From: Mycolicibacterium peregrinum
GTDB taxonomy: Bacteria; Actinomycetota; Actinomycetes; Mycobacteriales; Mycobacteriaceae
DNA length: 64,000 nt
Direction: 5' to 3'
Assembly (NCBI RefSeq): GCF_001665785.1
Contig: NZ_LZSO01000027.1
Span: 48,742 to 112,741, forward strand
Part shown: positions 33,313 through 42,365 of the stretch, in pieces
Numbering within the stretch: position 1 is the first letter of the stretch
Layout of the letters: each line of letters begins with the position of its first letter
Translations under genes and position numbers: made by a program
Notes under the pieces: model-generated
Told to the model about the DNA's origin: nothing
The model's input: the letters and a program-made list of their open reading frames with translations, nothing else
Database searches by the model: none

Positions 33313-34239
33313 GTGAACAAGATGCCGAGAATTGCCCGCGGGCTCGCCATCTTGTTCGCGTTGGGCACAGTGCTTTCCGGCTGTTCCGGAACGTTGGAAA
33401 CTTCGGGCCCGGGTAGCCAGGCCACGACACCGCAGCCGCCAACCACGACGCAGACCTCCGCCGTCGGAGCGCAGCCTCGTTTGGCGGCGGACCCGGGTCG
33501 GCTGGCGCAGGACCTGATCGCCGACGAGCGTGCTCTGCGGGATCCGTCGACACCGGAGACGACGCTGCCGCAAGCGGCCCGGCGGCAGCAGGTCGCCTAC
33601 CGCGCGATCGGCCGCCACCCCGAATGGGACGCGATCATCCGGCCCCGCATCCCCGCGGAACTGGTCGCGTTCTACGACCGCAATGTCGATGCGCGGCGGC
33701 AACTCGCCACGCTGGCCGAACCCAAGGACACCCTGCCTGCGTGGCGCGTCAACCCGCCGGCTCCGGCTGAGGTGCTCCTGGACGCGTACCGCGAGGCCGA
33801 GGCGGTCTCCGGCGTCGGCTGGAATTACCTCGCGGCGATCAACCTGATCGAGACGCACTTCGGCAGCGTCACCGGTGACAGCTCGGCCGGCGCGCAGGGG
33901 CCGATGCAGTTCATGCCGTCCACCTTTGCCGCGTACGGCCTGGGCGGCGACATCCACTCACCCCGGGACAGCATCATGGCAGCCGGAAATTATCTGGCCG
34001 CCAATGGTTTTGCGCACGACCCAGACCACGCTCTGTTCCGGTACAACAACGCCGACGAGTACGTGCGGGCGGTCACCGACTATGCCGCCGCGATGGCCGC
34101 CGATCCGGCGGCCTTCGGCGCGTTCTACCGCTGGGATGTGTACTACGTCTCCACCGCAGGTGATGTGTTATTGCCGATCGGGTACGCCGCCGAGTCACGG
34201 ATACCCGTCGGCGAGTATCTGACGGCTCACCCGCAGTAG
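33313..34239 (+). CDS. lytic murein transglycosylase, lipoprotein
   Basis: A 308-residue exported peptidoglycan-cleaving protein. N-terminal lipobox VLSGC (Cys24), a Thr/Gln/Pro linker to about residue 55, a helical region, then an SLT-type domain from about 150: SGVGWNYLAAINLIETHFGSVTG contains the likely catalytic Glu, followed by SSAGAQGPMQFMPSTFAAYG and MAAGNYLAANGF, as in MltB-like family 3 enzymes. GTG start; an ATG three codons later is possible. It follows pepB by 16 bases. Not at this place in M. tuberculosis. It converges on ephD with four bases between stops. Confidence 0.82.
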   Translation: MNKMPRIARGLAILFALGTVLSGCSGTLETSGPGSQATTPQPPTTTQTSAVGAQPRLAADPGRLAQDLIADERALRDPSTPETTLPQAARRQQVAYRAIGRHPEWDAIIRPRIPAELVAFYDRNVDARRQLATLAEPKDTLPAWRVNPPAPAEVLLDAYREAEAVSGVGWNYLAAINLIETHFGSVTGDSSAGAQGPMQFMPSTFAAYGLGGDIHSPRDSIMAAGNYLAANGFAHDPDHALFRYNNADEYVRAVTDYAAAMAADPAAFGAFYRWDVYYVSTAGDVLLPIGYAAESRIPVGEYLTAHPQ

Positions 34240-34243
34240 CGAT

Positions 34244-35980
34244 CTACAGCGAGCCCGACCGCGCGACCCGGCGCAGCGCCGAGGGCACCAGCCGTGCCAC
34301 GCCGTAGGCGGCATAGGCCTCCGGGGTGACGGGTCGGATCGCCTTGGCCTTGCGGACCGCGGCGACGATCGCCTTGGCCACCTTGTCCGGCCCGTAGCGC
34401 CGTGCGGCGAAGGCCCTCTTGGTCGCCGCGCGCAACTGTTCCACCTGATCCCGCTTGTCGGCAGGGACGTCGAAGCGGGTGGTGTCGATGATGTTGGTGT
34501 CGATCATGCCCGGGCAGATCGTGGTCAAACCGACCCCCGCCGCGTCCAATTCGGCGCGCAGGCAGTCGGAGAACATGAACACAGCGGCCTTGCTGGTCGA
34601 GTACGCGTTCATCGAAGCCGACGGCGAATAGGCCGCCATCGAGGCAACGTTGACGATGTGGCCGCCGGTACCGCGGTCGACGAGGCGGCGGCCGAATGAC
34701 CTGCAGCAGTTGACGACTCCCCCGAGGTTCACATCGAGCACGCGGTCGAACTGCTCGGCCGGGGTGTCGAGGAACTTGCCACCGTGGCCGATTCCGGCGT
34801 TGTTGACCACCACGTCAGGCACCCCGTGGGTACTGCAGACCTGCTCGACGAAACTTTCCACCGCCTCGGCGTCGGACACGTCGAGCCCATATGCATGGGC
34901 CACGCCCCCGCGCGCCGCGATGTCGTCGGCGGTGGCCTTGGCCGAGGCCTCGTCGATATCGCTGACCACCAGTTCGGCGCCCTGCGCGGCGAAGGCCAGG
35001 GCGGTGGCACGGCCGATGCCGCTGCCCGCACCGGTCACCGAGATAAGTGTGTCGCTGAAGGGATCACGCGAGCGGCCGACCTGAGCACGCCGCAGCGCCC
35101 GGGAGGCCGGGGCGCCCTCGATGTGATCGATCAGTTCGGCTGTCGCGTTGGCGATGGCCCGCCAGTGTGAGAACGGCGCCCAGTGGCCGGCTTTCAGGTC
35201 GCGGCGCCACAACAGCGGCACCCACTTGGACGCCTCGTCGTAGCCGTGCCCGCGCACCACCGGATCGTGGTCGTTGCAGATCAACTGCACGGGCACCGTC
35301 ACATAGTGGTCGCTGCGCAGCGTTGTGAACGAACGAATCGCATTGGCGCGGTAGATCTTCAGCCCGTTTGCCGCATCGGTGTCGAGCGTCTCGGACTGGA
35401 ATTTGGGCCCGGAGGTGTCGATGGCCTGCAGTCGACGCGCGGCACCGCGCCGCATCAGGGCCGGCGCGACGACGGGGACCGAGAACGGGATCCAGTAGCT
35501 GAACCGCGAGGCCAGGTTGACCGCCTTGGCGAACCGGATCGGCCGGTACGGGCGGGCCAGACGGCCGCGCACGAACGACCCGTAGTGGTCGGTGCTGGGC
35601 CCCGACACCGACGTGAAGGATGCCACCTTCTCAGCGGCCTCGGGACGGCTCAGGTACTCCCATACGCCGACCGAACCCCAGTCGTGGGCCAGCACGTGCA
35701 CGGGCTGTCCGGGACTCACGGCGTCGATCACCGCGGACAGGTCGTCGGCGAATCGGTCCATCCGGTAGGCCCTGACCGCCTTGGGGACATCCGAGGCCCC
35801 GGCGCCGCGGTTGTCGTACCGCACGATGTGGAAGCGGTCCTCGAGTTCGCCCGTGACGCCGTTCCACAGCACGTGCGAGTCCGGCCAGCCATGGGCCATC
35901 ACCAGCGTGGGGCGCTGCCGGTCCCCTTGTTCGTAAACCGCGATACGGGTTCCGTCCGAACTGTCGACGAAGCGCTGCAT
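34244..35980 (-). CDS. ephD: EphD: alpha/beta-hydrolase (epoxide hydrolase) fused to short-chain dehydrogenase
   Basis: A 578-residue two-domain enzyme. Residues 1-290 are an epoxide-hydrolase-type alpha/beta hydrolase: oxyanion-loop HGWPDSHVLW, nucleophile Asp in VLAHDWGSVGVWEY, and a late LKAGHWAPF with the His. Residues about 310-578 are an SDR: TGAGSGIGRATALAF, VNNAGIGHGGKF and the YSTSKAA catalytic Tyr/Lys. In M. tuberculosis EphD (Rv2214c) acts on epoxy-mycolates, which fits the hydrolase-plus-oxidoreductase pairing. ATG at 35980 with GGAGGG upstream; the frame extension to 36238 is antisense noise. Confidence 0.9.
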   Translation of the reverse strand: MQRFVDSSDGTRIAVYEQGDRQRPTLVMAHGWPDSHVLWNGVTGELEDRFHIVRYDNRGAGASDVPKAVRAYRMDRFADDLSAVIDAVSPGQPVHVLAHDWGSVGVWEYLSRPEAAEKVASFTSVSGPSTDHYGSFVRGRLARPYRPIRFAKAVNLASRFSYWIPFSVPVVAPALMRRGAARRLQAIDTSGPKFQSETLDTDAANGLKIYRANAIRSFTTLRSDHYVTVPVQLICNDHDPVVRGHGYDEASKWVPLLWRRDLKAGHWAPFSHWRAIANATAELIDHIEGAPASRALRRAQVGRSRDPFSDTLISVTGAGSGIGRATALAFAAQGAELVVSDIDEASAKATADDIAARGGVAHAYGLDVSDAEAVESFVEQVCSTHGVPDVVVNNAGIGHGGKFLDTPAEQFDRVLDVNLGGVVNCCRSFGRRLVDRGTGGHIVNVASMAAYSPSASMNAYSTSKAAVFMFSDCLRAELDAAGVGLTTICPGMIDTNIIDTTRFDVPADKRDQVEQLRAATKRAFAARRYGPDKVAKAIVAAVRKAKAIRPVTPEAYAAYGVARLVPSALRRVARSGSL

Positions 35981-36047
35981 AGTCCACCCTCCACGAGGTA
36001 CCTGTGACGAACAGTATCCAATACCGGAGGTACCGGTTGCCTCGACT

Positions 36048-36401
36048 CTAACGGTCGTCGAGTTCGCGGTACATGGCGCGCTGCCGTTCGATGCGTCGAC
36101 GCGCGTCGTAGTCCCGCATCCGTTGCGGATATCCCACCTTCTGCACGTCGTAGACGGGGATCTGCAAACGCTCACTGAGCCTCCGCGCACCTGCCTCGCC
36201 ACCCGTGCGGCGCCGCGTCCATTCCCCGTCCGCAGCAACGAGCACCACCGTCACCTCCGTGACGGTGGTGCGGGGTTCGACGAATGCCTCGACTCCGACA
36301 TGCTCGGCCACCCAGCGTTGCAGATACTGCAGGTCCCCGGCCTGGTCGCTGTCGGATCCGCGCGCCGACCGGTTTCGGCGAAACGTATCGAACAGGCCCA
36401 A
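36048..36401 (-). CDS. conserved hypothetical protein, 117 residues
   Basis: A small soluble alpha/beta protein of unknown function: GLFDTFRRNRSARG at the start, then a helix (LQYLQRWVAEHVGVEAFVEP), strands (TTVTEVTVVLVAADGEWTRRR) and a basic helix (RRRIERQRAMYREL) at the end. TTG 36399-36401 is chosen as the start because GAGGAG lies 9 bases before it and the sequence before it looks non-coding; the open frame continues upstream to 36611. It sits alone between ephD and dlaT, divergent from dlaT. Confidence 0.6.
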   Translation of the reverse strand: MGLFDTFRRNRSARGSDSDQAGDLQYLQRWVAEHVGVEAFVEPRTTVTEVTVVLVAADGEWTRRRTGGEAGARRLSERLQIPVYDVQKVGYPQRMRDYDARRRIERQRAMYRELDDR

Positions 36402-36527
36402 CGGACGGATCTCCTCAGCTCTGGGGAAGTTCGACGAACCGCCCTGCAAACCCTCACTCGATAGTGCCAGAGGATCGGCAACCCTGAGTGAGTGCGAATG
36501 TTGCTGCAGTGACAGGATGGTTCCGAC

Positions 36528-36596
36528 AATCCACCTAGGTGCCGTACCCAGTGCACCTAGCTGTGGTAAGCCAGAGTTCGAGTCGTCACAAGTGAC
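36528..36596. promoter_or_regulatory. palindromic elements upstream of dlaT
   Basis: The 213-base spacer between the TTG-start gene and dlaT holds a CACCTAGGTG palindrome, a second CACCTAG about 23 bases later, and GTCAC-AA-GTGAC at 36585-36596, 19 bases before the dlaT ATG. These could be operator half-sites for dlaT regulation. No matching regulator is known to me. Confidence 0.3.
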
Positions 36597-36614
36597 CGTC
36601 CGAGGAGTCAATAC

Positions 36615-38396
36615 ATGGCCATCTCCGTCCAGATGCCCGCGCTAGGTGAGAGCGTCACCGAGGGGACCGTCACCCGCTGGCTGAAACAAGAGGGCGACAC
36701 CGTCGAACTCGACGAGCCACTGCTGGAGGTGTCCACGGACAAGGTCGACACCGAGATCCCGTCGCCCGCCGCGGGTGTGCTGACGAAGATCGTCGCGCAG
36801 GAGGACGACACCGTCGAGATCGGTGGCGAGCTCGCGGTCATCGGCGAGGCCGGCGAACAAGCCCCGTCAGCACCTGCCTCGGAGCCGGAATCCAAGCCCG
36901 AACCCGAGCCGCAGCCCCAGGCCACCGAGCCGTCGGCCGCCCCGGCCGAGACCGCCGCTCCAGAGCCGGCAGCCCAGGAGCCCGCGGCCCCGTCCGCCCC
37001 GGCTCCCGCCGCCTCCGGGTCGGCCACCACCGTCGTGATGCCCGAGTTGGGTGAGTCGGTCACCGAGGGCACCGTCACCCGCTGGCTCAAGAAGGTCGGC
37101 GATTCGGTCGGCGTCGACGAGCCGCTCGTCGAGGTGTCCACGGACAAGGTCGACACCGAGATCCCGTCCCCGGTGGCCGGCACCCTGCTGGAGATCACCG
37201 CCGAAGAGGACGACACCGTCGCCGTCGGCGGCGAGCTGGCGAAGATCGGTGACGCCTCCGCGGCGCCGGCCGCCGCTCCTGCTCCGGCGGCCCCTGCTCC
37301 CGAGCCCAAGCCGGAACCCAAGGCCGAGCCCAAGCCGGAACCGAAGCCCGAGCCGGCACCCGCTGCTCCCGCTCCGGCCGCTCCCGCTCCCGCCGCTGCA
37401 CCCGCGGCTCCGGCGCCCGCCGCCCCTGCAGCAGCCGGAGACGGCTCGCCGTACGTCACCCCGCTGGTGCGGAAGTTGGCCGCGGAAAACGGTGTCGACC
37501 TGGCATCGGTGAAGGGCACCGGTGTCGGTGGCCGCGTCCGCAAGCAGGATGTGCTCGCCGCGGCCGAGGCCAAAAAGGCTCCCCCGGCTCCGGCCGCACC
37601 GGCCGCACCGGCAGCCCCTGCCGCGGCCGCACCCGCCGCCTCGTCGGCGGCCCCGTCCCCGGCGCTGGCACACCTGCGCGGAACGACGCAGAAGGCCAAC
37701 CGGATTCGCCAGATCACCGCGAAGAAGACGCGGGAATCGTTGCAGGCGACTGCGCAGTTGACCCAGACCCACGAGGTCGACATGACCAAGATCGTGGCGT
37801 TGCGGGCTCGGGCGAAGGCAGATTTCGCCGAGCGCGAGGGTGTCAACCTCACCTACCTGCCGTTCATCGCCCGCGCCGTCATCGATGCGTTGAAGATCCA
37901 CCCGAACATCAACGCGAGCTACAACGAGGACACCAAGGAGATCACCTACTACGACGCCGAGCATCTCGGCTTCGCGGTCGATACCGACCAGGGTCTGCTC
38001 TCGCCGGTGATCCACAACGCCGGTGACCTGTCGCTGGGCGGGTTGGCGCGTGCCATCTCCGATATCGCGGCCCGGGCCCGGTCGGGCAACCTCAAGCCAG
38101 ACGAGTTGTCCGGCGGCACGTTCACCATCACCAACATCGGCAGCCAGGGCGCGCTGTTCGACACCCCGATCCTGGTGCCGCCGCAGGCGGCGATGCTGGG
38201 CACCGGGGCGATCGTCAAGCGTCCGCGGGTGATCTCCGACGAGTACGGCAATGAGTCGATCGGTGTGCGCTCGGTGTGCTACCTGCCGCTGACCTACGAC
38301 CACCGACTGATCGACGGCGCAGATGCCGGCCGGTTCGTGACCACCATCAAGCGCAGGCTCGAAGAAGGTGCTTTCGAGGCCGACCTCGGGCTGTAA
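36615..38396 (+). CDS. dlaT: dihydrolipoamide acyltransferase (E2) DlaT/SucB
   Basis: The E2 core of pyruvate dehydrogenase; in M. tuberculosis (Rv2215) it also serves the peroxynitrite reductase with AhpC/AhpD/Lpd. The 593-residue protein has two lipoyl domains (VSTDKVDTEIPSP, the lipoyl-lysine motif, at about residue 43 and again near 178), two long Pro/Ala/Glu linkers, an E1/E3-binding domain (YVTPLVRKLAAENGVD...VRKQDVLAA), a third linker, and a catalytic domain ending in YDHRLIDGADAG. GTCCGAGGAG stands before the ATG. lipB and lipA downstream supply its lipoyl groups. Confidence 0.95.
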   Translation: MAISVQMPALGESVTEGTVTRWLKQEGDTVELDEPLLEVSTDKVDTEIPSPAAGVLTKIVAQEDDTVEIGGELAVIGEAGEQAPSAPASEPESKPEPEPQPQATEPSAAPAETAAPEPAAQEPAAPSAPAPAASGSATTVVMPELGESVTEGTVTRWLKKVGDSVGVDEPLVEVSTDKVDTEIPSPVAGTLLEITAEEDDTVAVGGELAKIGDASAAPAAAPAPAAPAPEPKPEPKAEPKPEPKPEPAPAAPAPAAPAPAAAPAAPAPAAPAAAGDGSPYVTPLVRKLAAENGVDLASVKGTGVGGRVRKQDVLAAAEAKKAPPAPAAPAAPAAPAAAAPAASSAAPSPALAHLRGTTQKANRIRQITAKKTRESLQATAQLTQTHEVDMTKIVALRARAKADFAEREGVNLTYLPFIARAVIDALKIHPNINASYNEDTKEITYYDAEHLGFAVDTDQGLLSPVIHNAGDLSLGGLARAISDIAARARSGNLKPDELSGGTFTITNIGSQGALFDTPILVPPQAAMLGTGAIVKRPRVISDEYGNESIGVRSVCYLPLTYDHRLIDGADAGRFVTTIKRRLEEGAFEADLGL

Positions 38397-38421
38397 ACGC
38401 CGTTAGGAGGGGCTCCCCACT

Positions 38422-39327
38422 GTGGCGGACGCCGTCATCGCGATAGCGGGATCATCCGGTCTGATCGGTTCGGCGCTGGTGTCAGCGCTGCGCGCTGCCG
38501 ATCGCCGGGTGCTCCGGATCGTACGCAGGGCACCATCGAACGGCGACGAGCTGTTCTGGAACCCCGATACCGGCGAGTTCGACGCCGGGGCGCTCCAGGG
38601 CGTGGACGCGGTGGTGAACCTCTGCGGCGTCGGCGTCGGCGACAAACGGTGGTCGGGCGCCTTCAAGCAGAGCCTGCGCGACAGCCGGATCGGCCCCACC
38701 GAGGTGCTGGCCGGGGCGGTGGCCGATGCCGGGGTGCCGGTGCTGATCAATGCCAGCGCGGTCGGCTACTACGGCGACACCCGGGACCGGGTGACCGACG
38801 AGTCCGCGCCCGAAGGGCGCGGTTTCCTTGCCGGGCTGTGCGCGGACTGGGAAGCGGCGACCGCGCCGGCCGTCGCCGCCGGGGCTCGGGTGGTGCTACT
38901 GCGTACCGGGCTGGTCATGTCCCCTTCGGGCGGCATGGTGAACCGGCTCAAGCCGCTGTTCTCGCTCGGCCTGGGCGCCAGGCTGGGCAACGGCAGGCAG
39001 TACATCCCGTGGATCAGCCTTGAGGACGAGGTCCGCGCGGTGCTGTTCGCGATGGCGACCGAAAGCCTGTCCGGCCCGGTCAATCTCACCGGGCCGGCCC
39101 CGGTGACCAACGCCGAGTTCACCTCGGCACTGGGCCGGGCGCTCAACCGGCCCACCCCGGTGATGGTCCCGGGATTCGCGCTGCGCACGCTGCTCGGCGA
39201 GATCGCCGACGAGGGACTGCTGATCGGCCAGCGCGCGATCCCCGCCGCCCTGGAGCGGGCCGGCTTCAGCTTCCACCACAACACCGTCGGCGAGGCGCTG
39301 GCATATGCCACCGCGCCCAAGGACTAA
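38422..39327 (+). CDS. TIGR01777-type NAD-dependent epimerase (Rv2216-like)
   Basis: A 301-residue extended-SDR-like protein, same length as Rv2216. N-terminal Rossmann loop AGSSGLIGSALVSAL, VNLCGVGVGDKRWSGAFKQSL, NASAVGYYGDT, RTGLVMSPSGGMVNRL and the C-terminal DUF1731-like region (PGFALRTLLGEIADEGLLIGQRAIPAAL). The substrate is unknown for the whole family (YfcH group). AGGAGG precedes the GTG start by about 13 bases. It lies 25 bases after dlaT on the same strand. Confidence 0.85.
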   Translation: MADAVIAIAGSSGLIGSALVSALRAADRRVLRIVRRAPSNGDELFWNPDTGEFDAGALQGVDAVVNLCGVGVGDKRWSGAFKQSLRDSRIGPTEVLAGAVADAGVPVLINASAVGYYGDTRDRVTDESAPEGRGFLAGLCADWEAATAPAVAAGARVVLLRTGLVMSPSGGMVNRLKPLFSLGLGARLGNGRQYIPWISLEDEVRAVLFAMATESLSGPVNLTGPAPVTNAEFTSALGRALNRPTPVMVPGFALRTLLGEIADEGLLIGQRAIPAALERAGFSFHHNTVGEALAYATAPKD

Positions 39328-39406
39328 CGAGCCGTAGCGGTTCGTCGGCACTGTCCGACGATATCGGGCGCAAACCCCTGCGCCGGGCACCAATTTTGCA
39401 CGCGGG

Positions 39407-39412
39407 TAGCGT
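39407..39412 (+). promoter_or_regulatory. -10 element of lipB, probable leaderless transcript
   Basis: TAGCGT ends 8 bases before the lipB ATG; no Shine-Dalgarno is visible. Confidence 0.35.
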
Positions 39413-39420
39413 GGACAATC

Positions 39421-40098
39421 ATGGCAGCATCCATCCGCTCGGCGACTGCTCCGGTGGCGGTGCGGCAGCTGGGGACGATCGATTACGAAGCCGCCTGGGA
39501 ACTACAGCGCGAGATCGCCGATGCCAGGGTGGCCGGTGGGCCCGACACTCTGCTGCTGCTGCAACACCCGGCGGTCTACACCGCCGGCAAGCGCACCGAA
39601 CCGCACGAACGCCCGGTGGACGGCACTCCGGTCGTCGACACGGACCGCGGTGGCAAGATCACCTGGCACGGTCCCGGACAGCTGGTCGGCTACCCCATCA
39701 TCGGGCTGACCGAGCCGCTGGACGTGGTGAATTTCGTTCGGCGCCTTGAGGAAGCACTCATCACCGTATGTGCGGATCTCGGTCTGCAGACGGGCCGGGT
39801 CGAGGGCAGGTCGGGCGTGTGGGTCGCCGGTGACGGGCTGCGCCCCGCCCGCAAGGTCGGCGCCATCGGCATCCGCGTGTCCCGGGCGACGACGCTGCAC
39901 GGGTTCGCGCTGAACTGCGACTGCGACCTGTCGGCGTTCTCGTCGATCGTCCCGTGCGGAATCGCGGATGCCGGCGTGACGTCGCTGACGGCAGAACTCG
40001 GCCGTCGCATCACCGTCGAGGACGTCACCGACCGCGTCGCCGCTACCGTGTCCGACGCACTCGACGGACGCCTGGAAGTAGCGCTGAACGTAGGATGA
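39421..40098 (+). CDS. lipB: lipoyl(octanoyl) transferase
   Basis: Moves octanoate from acyl carrier protein to the lipoyl lysine of E2 proteins and GcvH. The 225-residue protein has the family motifs RGGKITWHGPGQLVGYPI, the catalytic Lys in ARKVGAIGIR and the catalytic Cys in VPCGI. LipA follows four bases after the stop, so octanoylation and sulfur insertion are encoded together. Matches Rv2217. Confidence 0.95.
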   Translation: MAASIRSATAPVAVRQLGTIDYEAAWELQREIADARVAGGPDTLLLLQHPAVYTAGKRTEPHERPVDGTPVVDTDRGGKITWHGPGQLVGYPIIGLTEPLDVVNFVRRLEEALITVCADLGLQTGRVEGRSGVWVAGDGLRPARKVGAIGIRVSRATTLHGFALNCDCDLSAFSSIVPCGIADAGVTSLTAELGRRITVEDVTDRVAATVSDALDGRLEVALNVG

Positions 40099-40102
40099 AC
40101 CG

Positions 40103-41047
40103 GTGACTGTGGTGCCTGAAGGTCGGAAGCTGCTGCGTCTGGAAGTGCGGAACGCGCAGACGCCCATCGAACGCAAACCACCGTGGATCAAGACCAGGGC
40201 CAAGATGGGTCCGGAGTACACCGAACTCAAGGGTCTGGTTCGCCGCGAAGGTCTGCACACGGTGTGTGAGGAGGCCGGCTGCCCCAACATCTTCGAATGC
40301 TGGGAGGACCGGGAAGCCACGTTCCTGATCGGCGGCGAGCAGTGCACCCGTCGCTGTGACTTCTGCCAGATCGACACCGGCAAGCCGGCCGAGCTGGACC
40401 GCGACGAGCCGCGCCGGGTCGCCGAGAGCGTGCAGGCGATGGGGCTGAAGTACTCGACGGTGACCGGGGTGGCCCGCGACGACCTGCCCGACGGCGGGGC
40501 GTGGCTGTACGCGGAGACGGTCCGTCAGATCCATGCCCTGAACCCGAACACCGGCGTGGAGCTGTTGGCCCCGGACTTCAACGGAGAGCCCGCACAGCTT
40601 GAAGAGGTTTTCGAGTCGCGCCCAGAAGTGTTCGCGCACAACGTCGAAACCGTGCCACGCATCTTCAAGCGCATCCGTCCGGCGTTCCGCTACGACCGCA
40701 GCCTTGCGGTCATCACCTCCGCCCGCGACTTCGGTCTGGTCACCAAATCGAACCTGATCCTCGGGATGGGCGAGACGATCGACGAGGTGCACACCGCACT
40801 GCGCGATCTGCACGACGCGGGCTGCGACATCGTCACCATCACCCAGTACCTGCGGCCCTCCCCCCGCCACCACCCGGTCGAACGCTGGGTCCACCCTGAC
40901 GAGTTCGTCGAGCTGTCGAGCTACGCCGAGGGCCTGGGATTCGCCGGTGTGCTGGCCGGACCGCTGGTGCGTTCGTCCTACCGTGCGGGCCGGCTCTATG
41001 CCCAGGCCGCGCGGGTTCGGTTCGCGGATCACCCCCCCGTATCCTGA
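40103..41047 (+). CDS. lipA: lipoyl synthase
   Basis: Radical-SAM enzyme that inserts two sulfurs into octanoyl chains. The 314-residue protein has both Fe-S binding motifs: the auxiliary cluster CEEAGCPNIFEC and the SAM cluster CTRRCDFC, then DDLPDGGAWLYAETV and the C-terminal RSSYRAGRLY with the conserved serine. GTG start four bases after lipB; TAGGAT 6 bases before it could be an internal leaderless promoter. Matches Rv2218. Confidence 0.95.
   Translation: MTVVPEGRKLLRLEVRNAQTPIERKPPWIKTRAKMGPEYTELKGLVRREGLHTVCEEAGCPNIFECWEDREATFLIGGEQCTRRCDFCQIDTGKPAELDRDEPRRVAESVQAMGLKYSTVTGVARDDLPDGGAWLYAETVRQIHALNPNTGVELLAPDFNGEPAQLEEVFESRPEVFAHNVETVPRIFKRIRPAFRYDRSLAVITSARDFGLVTKSNLILGMGETIDEVHTALRDLHDAGCDIVTITQYLRPSPRHHPVERWVHPDEFVELSSYAEGLGFAGVLAGPLVRSSYRAGRLYAQAARVRFADHPPVS
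41040..41045 (+). promoter_or_regulatory. -10 element of the DUF4191 gene, probable leaderless transcript
   Basis: TATCCT overlaps the end of lipA and ends 6 bases before the ATG of the next gene. Confidence 0.45.
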
Positions 41048-41051
41048 AGCA

Positions 41052-41804
41052 ATGGCGAAATCCCGCAATGCCGCAGAAACCAAGGCGGCAAAGGCCGAGG
41101 CGAAGGCTGCCCGTAAGGCGGCCTCGAAACAGCGGCGCAGTCAGTTGTGGCAGGCATTCCAGATTCAGCGCAAAGAGGACAAGCGCCTGTTGCCGTACAT
41201 GATCGGCGCGTTCGTGCTGATCGTGGCTGCCGCTGTAGTCGCCGGCCTGCTCATCGGCGGGTTCACCATGTACACGATGGTGCCGCTCGGCGTGGTGCTG
41301 GGCGCGCTGGTCGCGTTCATCATCTTCGGCCGCCGGGCCCAGAAGTCGGTGTACAAGAAGGCCGAGGGCCAGACGGGTGCCGCGGCGTGGGCGCTGGACA
41401 ACCTGCGTGGCAAGTGGCGGGTCACCCCCGGCGTCGCCGCGACGGGTCATTTCGACGCAGTGCACCGGGTGATCGGTCGTCCCGGTGTGATCTTCGTCGG
41501 CGAGGGTTCGGCCACCCGGGTCAAGCCACTGCTGGCGCAGGAGAAGAAGCGCACCGCCCGTCTGGTCGGCGAGATCCCGATCTACGACATCGTCGTCGGC
41601 AACGGCGAGGGCGAGGTGCCGCTGTCCAAACTGGAGCGCCACCTGAACAAGCTGCCGGCCAACATCACCGTCAAGCAGATGGACTCGATCGAGTCCCGGC
41701 TCGCCGCACTGGGCACCAAGTCCGGTCCGGCCGGGATGCCCAAGGGCCCGATGCCCGCCGGCGCGAAGATGCGTGGCGTGCAACGCACGGTGCGTCGGCG
41801 CTAG
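41052..41804 (+). CDS. DUF4191 membrane protein (Rv2219-like)
   Basis: A 250-residue protein, same length as Rv2219. A Lys/Ala-rich N-terminus (residues 1-40) is followed by a two-helix hairpin (PYMIGAFVLIVAAAVVAGLLIGG and MVPLGVVLGALVAFIIFG) and a cytoplasmic domain of about 150 residues with a regular strand-helix pattern and a Pro/Gly/Met tail. Function unknown; always next to lipA in mycobacteria as I recall, so a role near lipoylated enzymes has been supposed. It starts 4 bases after lipA and converges on the RDD gene. Confidence 0.8.
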   Translation: MAKSRNAAETKAAKAEAKAARKAASKQRRSQLWQAFQIQRKEDKRLLPYMIGAFVLIVAAAVVAGLLIGGFTMYTMVPLGVVLGALVAFIIFGRRAQKSVYKKAEGQTGAAAWALDNLRGKWRVTPGVAATGHFDAVHRVIGRPGVIFVGEGSATRVKPLLAQEKKRTARLVGEIPIYDIVVGNGEGEVPLSKLERHLNKLPANITVKQMDSIESRLAALGTKSGPAGMPKGPMPAGAKMRGVQRTVRRR

Positions 41805-41821
41805 GCGCGCCGCAGCATCGA

Positions 41822-42298
41822 CTACCGCCGCACCACCGCGGTCTTCGATGCCAGGTCATGGAGACCCCGGTGGTCCTCGTCGGTGAACAGCGCCGGGATG
41901 ACCAGCACGATCAACAGGTTGCGGGTGAGCGCCCGTCCCAACCCGACGTGGTCGCGGCCGTCGAGCGGGATCACCGCCAGACCCAGCAGATACTGGCCCG
42001 GGGTGAAGCCGAACAACCGCACCGCGGCGACCCCGATCACCAACCACACCAGCAGCGCGATGTTCCGGAAGTCCATCGAGTACAGCAGTTGGTCGCGACT
42101 CATCAACCCGAAGGACACCGCCAGCACCGCCGTCAGGCCCAGCGAGATCAGCCAGTCGGCCAGGATGGCACCGACGCGTCGGCCGAATCGGGCGATCGAC
42201 CCGGGCCCCTGCTGGGGCAGTCCGAGCCGCTCTCCCGGATACCCACTGGCGGGTTCGGAGGACGGTCCGGACAGCCAAGTTCCCATCGTGCGCGCCAT
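41822..42298 (-). CDS. RDD-family membrane protein (Rv2219A-like)
   Basis: A 158-residue RDD protein: Arg in SIARFGRRVGAILADWLISLG, the conserved Asp of ADWLIS, and three hydrophobic segments (ILADWLISLGLTAVLAVSFGLM, IALLVWLVIGVAAVRLFGF, NLLIVLVIPALF), with the conserved FGFTPGQYLLGLAV. Function is not established; some RDD proteins affect ion transport. ATG start with TATTCT 6 bases upstream. Divergent from glnA1, so its promoter region contains the GlnR sites on the far side. Confidence 0.8.
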   Translation of the reverse strand: MARTMGTWLSGPSSEPASGYPGERLGLPQQGPGSIARFGRRVGAILADWLISLGLTAVLAVSFGLMSRDQLLYSMDFRNIALLVWLVIGVAAVRLFGFTPGQYLLGLAVIPLDGRDHVGLGRALTRNLLIVLVIPALFTDEDHRGLHDLASKTAVVRR

Positions 42299-42304
42299 AG
42301 GGCC

Positions 42305-42310
42305 AGAATA
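42305..42310 (-). promoter_or_regulatory. -10 element of the RDD gene, probable leaderless transcript
   Basis: TATTCT on the minus strand ends 6 bases before the ATG at 42298. Confidence 0.45.
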
Positions 42311-42365
42311 GGCGTGGCCCGTTTCGTGGCGGCGAGTAGCTCATCTCACAGACAACGGTCATCGC

